Source of the DNA: Mytilisepta virgata
Lineage: Eukaryota > Mollusca > Bivalvia > Mytilida > Mytilidae
Assembly: GCA_028015205.1 (NCBI GenBank)
Contig: CM051510.1
Span: 30,690,580-30,754,579, forward strand
Direction: 5' to 3'
DNA length: 64,000 bases
The position numbers were made by a program, and so were the translations under genes. The notes beneath the pieces were generated by a model. It was not told the origin of the DNA, searched no databases, and worked only from the letters and a program-made list of their open reading frames with translations. Shown here piece by piece: positions 35,101-47,100 of the stretch. Positions within the stretch are counted from its first letter, which is position 1. Each line of letters opens with the position of its first letter.

Positions 35101-38100
35101 TGTATGCAACACAGATAAATGCATGTTCTTAAGATATTTGTGAAGTGCAAGATTGACAATGGTTTATGAAGTAGTTGTTCATATCAATTTTGAGCCTGTC
35201 AAAATTTTAGGCCACTGAAATAACTACATGTATTTCATTAAAACCAGTCCACAAATCTATTTCTTGAAACTCAATTAAGGTTGCTTAAAATTAATTTTTG
35301 GACCCCCTTCCCTAAATGATGTGGGGAGAGTAGGTGTAATTTATAATAAGGGCACCACCACTCGGAGACGTTCGTCCTGTAGTGAACAGTCCGTCCGTTC
35401 GTCCATAACAAATCAAGTCCGCACTATATCTTGAGAACCCTTATGATTTAAAATTTTATACTTGGCATGGATATTCACTAGCACCATTGGGTGTGTCAAT
35501 GTATGTACAACTCTGTAGGTGGAAGGTCAAGGTCAAAACTTAGGTCAAAGTTAAGAATCGCATTTCCTATGGTAAAGATTGTGTCAGCTCTATAACTTGA
35601 GAATGGTTTGAAGTTAAGTGAAGATACTTGGCATGATTATTCACCACTGTCAAAAGGGGTGTCTTGATTATTATGCAAATCTCTAGGTCAGAGGTCAAGG
35701 TCAATAATTGAGGTCAAATGTGGGACCCCTTTGATCACAAGTTTTTTAGGCCAGGGCCCATAGAGATGGATTCCATTTCCTTGATGTCTTAAGTTTATGA
35801 TAAATTTTTTTCCTAAGAAAAGAAAAACGTATTCCAATGAAGAAAGAAAAATTGTTTCTAATTCAGTGTAATACATATGTAACAGATAAAACCTGAAAGA
35901 TGGAATAATGTTTGATTTCTCATTTTTTTCCCACGGCGCAACACACTGGAGGGACCTAGTAATGGTCTGCATCCATCTCTCGGTCAGTCACAGTTTTTTG
36001 TCAGCGCATTTCCTCTGAGACCGCTGATCGAATTTCGTTCAAATTTTGTAGGATTGTTAGTCACCTTTTATTAGCTCACCTGAGCTTTTGCCATCACTTG
36101 GCGTCCGTCGTCCGTCCGTCGTCTGTCTGTCGTTAGCTTTTCATTCAAACATCTTCTCCTCAGAAACCATTTGGCCAATTCCAACCAAACTTTGCATGAG
36201 TGGTGTATGGAAGGTCCTCAACAAAGTTTCCTCATTTAGTTCTGATTGGTCAAGAAACATGGCCACCAGAGGCAATTCTTGTTTCTGATTGGCTGATTTT
36301 CAAAAATCTTCTCCTCTGAAACGGCTGGGCAGATTGGATCGAGGCTTCATAGGAATGATATATGACATGTCTTCCACAAACGATCCTCATTTTATATTGA
36401 TCCGATGAAAAACATGGCCACTGTTGCTAAAAATAGAACATAGGGGGTAAATTGCTGTTTTTTGCTAATAACTCAAAAACCGTTACAGATATCGAAAATT
36501 TGACGGGGTAAAATTGATCAGCATGACAAGATCTACCTAACCTGAAATTTTGAAGGAAATTCCAAAACCCATTTAGGAGTTATTGCCCTTTTTTCGTCAA
36601 ATTTTCAAAATTTTAACATTTTTCGTCATTTATCTCCAAAACTATTTGAGATAGAAGTGAAATATAAATTTGAAAAATGTTTGCCATGTTGAGATCTTCC
36701 TACCCTGAAATTTTAAAGGAAATCCCAAAACCCATTTAGGAGTTGTTGCCCTGTTTTGTCAAATTTTCAAAATTTTTTCATTCAAAAATCGTCTCCCCTG
36801 AAACCGCTGGGCTGATTGGTTTGAAACTTAATTGGAATGATTTATCACATGTCCTCTACAAACAATCCTCAATTTATTTTGATCTGACATAAAACATGGC
36901 TGTCGTAGCTTAAAATAGAATATAGGGGTGCATGTGTTGTTTTGGCTTATAACTTAAAAACCGTTACAGATATCAAAAAATCTGACATGGGATAAAATTG
37001 ATTAGCATGACAAGATCTACCTACCCTGAAATTTTGAAGGTAATCCAAAAACCCATTTAGGAGTTACTGCCCTTTTTTTGTCAAATTTTCAAAATTTAAC
37101 ATTTTTCGTCATTTATCTCCAGAACTATTTGAGATAGAAGTGAAATGTAAATTTGAAAAATGTTTGCCATCTTGAGATCTACATACCCTGAAATTTTAAA
37201 GGAAATACCAAAACCCATTTAGAAGTTATTGGTTTGTGTAATTTAAGGTCAGGTTCTGTTACATTTATTTAAGGTTCACCCTTATTCCTGGTCAATTTTA
37301 TCAACTTCCTGCCCGGACTACCACCATCAGGGAACATATTTTAACATTATACCTTATGAAAAATAAATCTTCAACAAATTTTCCCTGAACAATTGAACCA
37401 ATTGCAACAAACTTGGTCAAATAGTTGATTAATTGTCCAATGAAAACCAGACTCCAGGTGAGCGATACAGGCTCTGGTGAGCTTCTTGTTCTTGATCCTA
37501 TTGCAGTATAATACAAATAAAGATTTTCATCCACAAAAGGTTTCTGTAGTGTCACATGCACATTTTGATTGGACAAATTTTACAGGAGTTATGGAACTTT
37601 TTCTGCATTTGACACTATCCGAACACTTTGTTGGCACAACTCCTCTGAGACCGCTGATCGGATTTTGTTAAAATTGTGTAGGATTGTTAGTCACCATATG
37701 TACTTGATCCTATCGCACCACGATTTTGATTCGACAAATTTTGCGGGAGTTATGGAACTAACTTTTTTCTGCATTCCACACTATATGAACAATTTTTAAG
37801 TGCAACTCCTCTGACACTGCTGATCAGATTTTGTTAAAATTTTGTAAGACTGTTAGTCACCATATGTACATGATCCTATCGCAAATGTTACGAGAGTTAG
37901 GGGACTTTAATGTTTTGTGCATGTCAGAGTTGTCGAAAATCGTCGGACCTGTCGGTCCCGACCGACAAGATTCCAGTAGGTCCGACTAGACTGTCAATTC
38001 TGCCGGTCCTGGTGTCCGACAAAAAAAAATGGGACGCATCTAGATCTAATCAGCTGCGTCTGAAGACCGTTATTTTCCTTAAAAATCTTGAGCCGCCATT

Positions 38101-41100
38101 TTTTTGTTTTCTTGGAAATCAAAGGGGGGAAGGGAAAGAAACGACAAAAAGTAAGCTAAAAAAATGGGGCAATCAGAATTTTCGTGATTTTTCATTGGCC
38201 ACAGTGTTTATTACAACCGGTAACAATATGTAGACCTCATTTAAAAATAAATTTAGCGGATTTTGACTATCTATGCACAAATGGAAATTTTGTCAATATT
38301 GATTATTAAGGTGTTCAAACAATGTCAATTGGAGGATTTTAAGAGTATGTTTGAGAAAAAATAATAGTAAAGATTATAGATAAATAAATATTACAAAATA
38401 AAATGGCAATAATAAATAAGTTGTGTCAAAAGGTGCAAAGATTTTTGCTCATATCTGTAACAGAAATTTTCTGCACATGATTTTAATTAAACTTTATCAA
38501 TAGTACAATAGGCCTACCATGGCCAAAATCATGCAGGAGTGTACGTTAAAAGAAAAGTGGCGATGAGTCAGCTGGGACTCACCATTCTGAAAAATGATGA
38601 GTCTCAGGACTCATCATGAAAAATTCTTAGTGAGAACCCTGGCCTGTCTGGCAAAACAAGCCGATCCCGTCATTTGTTTACATTTCAGTTGTCTCCCTTC
38701 CAATTGCGCAACTGGTTCCCCATATAATTTTTGGCCGGGTTGCACAGAGTGCAAATCCGGGATATAGTATGGTGAGTGTCGGGCGGGCGGCGGCGGGCGG
38801 GCGGGCGGGGAAAATGGGTACCAATTTTGCGAAATCAACTCCTCCTACAGTTTTCCACCCACATCTTTGAAACTTCATAGAATGTTTCTATATATATTGA
38901 AGATGTGCACCTCACTTTATGGAATTATTTCCCATTTTTCCAAACTTTGGAACTTAGTCGTTTTTAGCTCACCTGGACCAAAGGTCCATGTGAGCTTTTA
39001 CCATCACTTGGCGTCCGTCGTCGTCGTCGTCATCGTCGTCTGTCGTCGTCTGTTAACAATTTTTCAACGTTAACTTGTCCGACACCATAAGTCCAATTGC
39101 AACCAAACTTGGTACATTTGTTTAGTGGCATTATGTGTACAAAAAAATCGTTCGGATTTTTGATTCGTAAAAAAACATGGCCGCCATGGCTAACAATAGA
39201 ACATAGGGGTAAATTGCAGTTTTTTGCAAATAACTCAAAAACCATAACAGATATCAAAATTCTGGCATAGGGTAAAAGTGTTCAGCACCTCAAGATCTAC
39301 CTGCCCTGAAATTTTGAAGAAGATCCAACGACCCATGTAGGAGTTATTGCCCTTTTTCTGCATTTTTTCCAAATTTTGCACTTATTAAGCTCAATATCTT
39401 GGATACTATAAAGGAAATTTGAAAAATTTAAATTTCATATTGTTAGGCACACAAAGATCTACAAAATTTGTAACAGGATCGAAGTTGTAGGTTCATTCCT
39501 TTTAGGAGTTATTCCCCTTAGATCATCAAAATTGACCATTTTTGCAGTCTTTATTCATTGTAATAAAATCGTTAACTCCTCTTACACCATAAGTTTAATT
39601 GCAACCAAACTTAGTGTAGTTGTTCCTTGGCATGAGTACTACTAAACTATCGTTTGGATTTTTGATTTGTAAAAAAACATGGCTGCCATGGCTAAAAATA
39701 GAACATAGGGGTAAATTGCAGTTTTTTGCAAATAACTCAAAAATGGTGACAGACATCAAAATTCTGATGGGAAGCTAAAGTGTTCAACACCTCAAGATCT
39801 ACCTGCTTTGAAATTTTGAAGATGTAACCACCCATGTAGGAGTTATTGCCCTTTTTCTTGATTTTTTTTTGAAATTTGTACTTATTAAGTTGTTGTCAAT
39901 AGAGAAAAGCTGTTGTTTGCTTAAACAATCAGCTCATTGAGCTCTACAAAAGTCTGAATTGGGTCGAAGTTGTCAGATGATCCATTATAGGGAAAGACTC
40001 CCTTAAAGCTTAAGGACCAGGTGAGCGATTCAGGCTCCTGGGAGCCTCTTGTTTATTGACATCTTCAATAGAGGGTACCTATTTTTTGAAATCAACTCCT
40101 CCTACAGTTTTTCACCCACATCCTTGAAACTTCGTAGAATGTTTTTATATATATTGAAGATTTGAACCTCACTTCATGGAATTATTTCAGGAATTATTTT
40201 CCATTTTTCAAAACTTTGGAACTTAGTCATTTTTTTTATTCAAATATTGCTTACTTCACCTATTTCTAATTAAATTGATGACTGCCTCTGTGCTCATAGA
40301 CCAACATACAATGTGTCTGATTTTGTATATATAAATATTCATGACTGCCAATGTGCAATATGATAAGACTTGTAATCACCTTTGTCACCATTACAGTAAA
40401 CACCCAGTACAGTAACCCGGCCATTTGTATCTTTGACCCATTTTTTGGAGCTTAATTACCAGTTACGATAGAATGGATACCGGAGGTTGGAAAATAAAAT
40501 TCTCCGCTGATTCAAAGCCGGGTGTTAAATGCAAGAAAACAGAAACATCAGCGGAGAAGGAAATTCAACAAGTTAACTTGTAGTATTCCTGTTCTTCAAT
40601 AAGCATATCTTCTTGCTGAAAAACACACTTTTATACTGAATATCATTCTTTACTTCCAAAAATATTTTGTACCGAATTGGACTTCTAGTTTAATTTCTTG
40701 CTGAAAAATACATGTTTGTTAAACATGCTTTATTTTCCAAGCATTTCATGGCATGAATAATACAAGTTAACACAACTAGAAAAAATAATAAAAAATTGTG
40801 GGTCTGACAAGAAATTCATGGGTCTGACAAGACCTTTCTGACTGTCAGACCCAATGTCTGACAAGAAAAAAAAAATTTCGATAACTCTGCATGTGACACT
40901 ACAGAAACCTTTTGTGGATGCAAATTGTTATTTGTATTGTACTGCAATTTTTTTAATTATGTGTTGACATCCATACTGTGCCACCATTTCAATAATACAC
41001 ATTTTGTATATCTTGTGGGGCTTCCACTTTTCTCTGCGGTGGGGCACATATGGCTACGTTTAGCTATCTTGTTACTACTTTGAACAAAGATTAAATTGAG

Positions 41101-44100
41101 TGCAATAAGATAGCTACTGGTTATAGAACAAATTTCATGTGTAATATATATGTATTGGAAAATCTCTTGTTTCCGCAAACATTCAAGCATTTCAAACAAT
41201 GTTGACCTCTCTGATAGTATGAAATTAAAATAAATTTTTAAAATTTTTAGCTGAATATTGTTCAGGCAGAATTGCAGAAATTATATAGTGAGGGAGAGGT
41301 TTGCAGTATCACAGGACATGACTGTCTTCAGATGGAACCGGGTCTTACATCACTTCTGGCCAACAGTCGAAATTATGAAGAGCTTATGGCAGCTTGGAAA
41401 GGATGGAGGGATGCCACCGGGAAGAAAATGAAAGACTTGTATGCAGAGTTTGTGGAATTAAGAAATGAAGGAGCCAGGATATCTGGAAGTAAGGCTATGG
41501 CAATTATGGTATCTGTTTTGAGTTTTAAAAAAAAGATTAGTGTAAATTCTAATACATGCATGAATCAGGTTATTTTGGAATAGAAGGATAGTAATTATCG
41601 AAGTTAATTTGAAGTAACAGCAATTTCAGGATTCCTGAAGTACTTGTTTAATGTTCTTGAACCAAATCTTGGCTGAAAGTTTCTGGACAGATTTTAATGA
41701 AAGTTTCTGGACAGATTTTAATGAAAGTGTCTGAACAGATTTAAATGAAAGTTTATAGAAAAGCAACTTGTAACAGTATTTATTACTGTGATAAAAACTG
41801 ATAAGGTGAAATTTATTAAATATATTTTCTGTAGCCCTAAATTTGTTAATTTTATCAAGATTATCAGTAGCAGATTCTTTGTATGTCAATATATGTATCA
41901 CATTATACTAATGTTGGGAATCGGCTGAAAAACAATAATTGATTACTTGAAATAATCGGGAAGCCCTAGCCGATTTGAGTATCGATTATAATCGGAATTG
42001 TAAGATGCAACTAAAGTTAATGCCAGATTGATATAAAATCATGTTTTAATTGTCTCTTTGACCAGAATCTGTACTGTATAAGTAGGCATTATGTCAGTAC
42101 CTTGGATGAAATAGGGTTTTTATTTTTAAGCCTTTTTTGGGCATGATTTGAATATCTAATAACTGAACCAAATACCAAAATTTCTGCCTTTTGTTTAAAA
42201 AGTCTGTTGTGACCGATTATCGATTATGAAAAAAATAATCGATTATGGCCGTAAAAAAAACGATCGATTTTCGATTATAATCCATAATCGGAACATCCCT
42301 ACATTATACATAGAAAGATGAACTATAAAGTATTCTAAAAAGCCAAGTAATGACATTTTGTTCTTTTAACAGGGTATAACAACACAGCAGACAGTTGGAT
42401 ATCATCCTACGAGTCCAAGACATTTGAAGATGATCTTGTACACTTGTTGGAGCAGTTAAAGCCCCTTTATGAAGAACTCCATACTTATGTCAGAAGTAAG
42501 CTACAGGAGGTATACAAAGACTACAGGTTCCCTGCTACTGGTCACATTCCTGCCCATTTGTTAGGTATGTTAATTAGTGTTTTCCCCAGAAATTGGTGAA
42601 GGTATGACCAAATTTTTCAAGACCGGGTAGTTTAGTGCCTAAATATTTCTTCTAGGGGCACAACATGAAATAAAGTCAAATAGATAAAACATTTGCTATT
42701 ATCAATTACCATGTATACACCCTGTAATCAACACCTTTATCCCATGACTGGAACAACTAATACTGCCATGCCTGGATAAATCACTACAAGTTATTGACAC
42801 AATTTACCGTAGAAAGTAAATGACAGTATATCTGTGAATATAAAAGGAATTGGTTTTGCATTTATACTGTAAATTCTGGAATTAAATCATGCAGTTTTTG
42901 CGATTCTTAGAACCAAAGAAAGCTTGAAATTAATTAATCTGATATAAAGCCAGGGTGAGCCTTTGCCATCACTTAGCATCTGTCGTCCGTCGTCCATTGA
43001 CTTTTCACATTTCAACCTTCTTCAAAACTCCATTGCACATTGAAACCAAAATTGGTGGGGATGTTTATTGGATGGTCCTCTGCAAAGTTTACTAGGCACC
43101 TTTGATGGATCATGGGGCTGAACTAATAAAGCTGCCTAGTGTGTCCCCAGGTGGCAGATAGGGGAGACCCTCTTGTTGGGGGGTTGTCATGTCATAATAC
43201 GGAAAGCCTGACTGCAGATCATAGTGGGTAACATGTTTGGAGAATGCCACACTCCCTGCGCGCTAAAGACCCCTCATGTAGTTTTCGAAAAAGAGTAGGC
43301 TAATGCCACTACATAAGACTAAATTATCCGACCCTACCCAACCATCCTCCTTTTACAGTGTAAAGTCAAATGAACTGATTTTTGGTATGGAGCATCTATA
43401 GAAGGTCCTTTACAAAGTTTGCATAAATTATGCCGTAGTTCCGTGAAACAAAATGGCCTCTATTAGCATTTACATGTTCTGATTGGTCGAAATTTAAAAC
43501 TTCTTCTCTGAAACCGTAAAGCCAAATGAACTGTCAAATTCTTGGAGGGAATCATCAGTAAAAAAGGATGATGTGTCTTTATTTTATCTTTTTCATTAGG
43601 TAAAAGGGGCCTTGGTGGCCGAGTGGTCTAGGTAGTTCGTCATGCCTACTAATGATCACTAACCTGTCAACGCTGAGGTTGTGAGTTCGAATCTAACAGG
43701 GGCAGGGTGTGTTCGACTCCAATCTTAATTGACAAGGATTGCCAATTTTCCTACCGAAGGTCGGTGGTTCTCTCTGGGTACTCCGGCCTCCTCCACCAAT
43801 ATAAACTGGCCGCCGCGAGATAGCCAGATGTGCTAAAAACGGCGTAAACCCCAACTAAACAAATAAACATTAGGTAAAATGGTAGTTATGTGATTATATT
43901 TTCATATCCATGCATTTCTTTTAGGTAACATGTGGTCACAGTCTTGGGAAAATATTCTGGATATTGTTCAGCCTTTTAAAAACAAAACATCAGTTGATGT
44001 CACCCCTGCATTGAAGGCACAGGTAATGCATTTTCCCGAATACAATGGTGAATGTTATTTAGGTTAATGGAGTCTTAACAGAAAAATATTATGCACAGGT

Positions 44101-47100
44101 GTATGTCTTGTATATTTCTACAAATGATTTCCTTATTGTTTTAATATAATTGTGTACATTTCAATAATTAATTAGGTATCTTACTAAAGTCAGCATTAGT
44201 CAAAATTTTGGAAAAACACACACATGCATGCACAAACACACAATCAGTAATCAATGTCTATAGCCGTGGGATTGAGATTGTACCACCCAGTAGCACTTCT
44301 GTGCAGCCCATGGCTATAAACATAGATAACAGATTTATCCCCAGTTCGGCATTTTTGTTGTCAAATGTATGATTTTTGGGGTTTTCCGATAGAAAAACAT
44401 GGACTTTGACTTTCAATATGATAGGGGCTACCATGATGCCATCTGCAACTCCTCCTAAACCAATGTATGTAGGGGTATCATTAAGTTTGCATTACTCACA
44501 GCTTTTTAAAAATTTCATCTCACTGCTGTTGGAGTTTTCCTATCCAAAATATTGACATTTCCTTTCATGTATCTTATCAAGTAGTGAGCTTTGCTCACAG
44601 TATTTCTAGTTTAGTTCTTCTAGTGAAATGGCTTGTATGGCATTTTTCCAATTTTTGAGCAGATAGCACATTTTGCATTATAATCACCTTTTGAGCAAAC
44701 TAATATATATAAATATTTTCTACAGCATAGAGAATACAAACAACATTTTTTATTGGGGTAACCAGGATCCTTAACAATACAACAGGGGCATAGGTTTTTA
44801 ACTGACACCACATTAGGTATTCAACAAACAACATTAATTTTAGCTGGGGATAAAACACATGCACACCATTTTGTTTGGAATTTCTTGCTAAATTTGAATT
44901 ATTAATTTGATTATTTCTTGTTTTCTAGAATTACTCAGTCCACCAAATGTTCAAAACAGCAGAGAGTTTCTTCGTATCACTTGGTTTGAAAGAAATGCCT
45001 GAAACATTCTGGAATTATTCTATGTTTGAACGACCACCTGACAGAAAAGTTGTGTGTCACGCTTCAGCTTGGGATTTCCTAAATGGAAAAGATTTCAGGT
45101 ATTTTGTATAAATACAGTGGAACCCCGAAAACCGGCCCCTCTGAAAACCGAACTTTTACTTTCGGTCCGGAATTTTTGCCTATATATTCAAGTAAAAAAA
45201 TGCTCTGAAAACCGGACCCTCTGAATTCCGAACACCGGCCGTACTTTCCGGTACAAAACATATATATTCTTGTCAATTTTACCTCCAGAAACCGGCCGAA
45301 ACAATGTATTACCTGGAAAATCAGTGAACTGTAATACATGTCATCCTTAATCGATCGATGATTGACATCATTAAACTAAATAACCATTTTAAATAAAGGT
45401 GTGAAAGTCGTTAATCAAACAATAATTAGGCAGATTGAAATTAAAAACAATTGTATTAAAATAATATGCTCGTGGTACATGTACATATGTAAGCACATTG
45501 CACAATTTTACAACATCGTTATAATACATTGTAATACACTTCCGGTTTCACTCTCCGGATTAGATACGTCTTTTCCTGAACCTCCTAAAACTGGACCCTC
45601 TGAAAACTGGTCGATTTCTCCGGTCCCACAGCTGTTCGGTTTACAGAGGTTCCACTGTATAATCATGTTCACTATTAACTTTTTTCATACATCAGACATC
45701 TTGCATGAATTATCATGTTGTTTATGGTGAAGGTTTTAGGAATATGTCTGATTTCTAGATTTTGGTCAGCGATATGCATCTATGTATTCCTTGAAAAAAC
45801 ATGATTTTCTTATTTTCAATTTTTAACAACTTCTGTACTTTCTCCCAATAGAACTTTCCATTCATTTTGAGGACTTTATTATACCCCCACTGTACAGAGT
45901 GGGTGGTATACTGGATTCACCTTGTGAGTCTGTCTGTGCGTCCGTCTGTTCAAATTGAAATTTTTTCGTCACACTTATCTCGGCTTCTGTGCAACGAAAT
46001 ATTTTAATATTTGGCCTGTAGCCTTATGACCATGAGTTGTATCGTCTCTCCTATTTTTAGGTCTGTCAAGGAACGACTTCCTGTTTGCCGATACTTGCAA
46101 ATTTTAGAATACCTCATGTTTACATGAAATTTTTCATCAAGCTTTTCAAGTCTGTTTTCCCAATTTTCAATATTAAACGCGTGCAACCTCATGTTGGGTA
46201 CGTATGTAAATAAAGTGGAAAAGCATTCCCATGTTTTATACCATAAACTAGAAAAACTTTTTACCAAGTGTGGTTTGTATTTATAAATATATATGAGGGA
46301 CATACTAAGTTAAAAAAAAATGGTTTTTTTTTTTTTAAATTTGTTTATTAGAGGAGATTGTTTTGCATTTGTAATAACTGTAGTCAACTCCCTTTCTCTC
46401 AAGCTGGCTTGACCGGAAACCTCTGGCGATTCAAAATTTTTTAGAAAGTTTACAGTATTCAATTATGTTTTAGTTGGCATTCCAGGTTTGTTGAAGTAAA
46501 ATTTCAGTTCCGAAGAACAATTTTAATGCAAAATTCTATTTATAATCCTGGAATTATTTACAACATTTCAAAATATACGTTGAGGTGTATGGCTTCGTAA
46601 CAGGTGTTATAAGGGTTATTCAGATTTACTACACCATACAACAAAAATTCTTAATGGACAAAATAGATAGTCATTAACAACAAGGGAATGTCAACCTTGT
46701 TTTATTTGCACACAGAGTTATCCATTCCAAATCACTATAACCACTAGTATGTGGATATTGTTAAGTCGAACCACGGATTAGTCGAATTATCTCTATGGCC
46801 CTATCAACTTCCAGAAAGGTAGTGTCAACTGTAAATGTTTTATGAAACACTGCTTTTGCAGATGTGATACAGATAAAAATTCTGTATTTCAGAATTAAGA
46901 TGTGTACTGACATCACAATGAAAGAACTTATTATAATTCACCATGAGATGGGACATATTGTTTATGATATACAATATAGCAAACAGCCTATACCTTACCG
47001 TGATGGTTCTAATCCTGGTATGAAGATGGGTGAAAAATGTTTGGTTTTTCTTTTTCATTTTGAAAATGTTTGCCTCTAGATATAATCTTTTACGTGTTAA

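Larger units (their letters stand above)
37500..40952. mobile_element. TIR element with about 65-bp arms, split by a hAT-like insertion
   Basis: GCAGTATAATACAAATAAAG...GTCACATGCAC at 37502-37566 is the near-perfect inverse of the sequence beginning GTGCATGTGACACTACAGAAA, now divided by the insertion and continuing at 40890-40950. Between the arms lie two blocks of about 180 bp (CTGAGACCGCTGATCGGATT, TTAGTCACCATATGTAC). A further such block lies at 35998-36070. Confidence 0.6.
30187..41250. other. ACE intron 2 (11 kb), repeat-rich
   Basis: The longest intron of the gene. At 30260-30370 there are scattered GGTTTAGGGTTAG motifs. A MITE at 31430, a foldback at 33770 and the large nested repeat block from 35.3 to 41 kb follow. 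No exon seen. Confidence 0.6.

Noticed and set aside
37910..38233. 107-codon frame
   Set aside because: It lies across the subterminal GTCGGACC-rich part of the hAT-like element and has no transposase motif.
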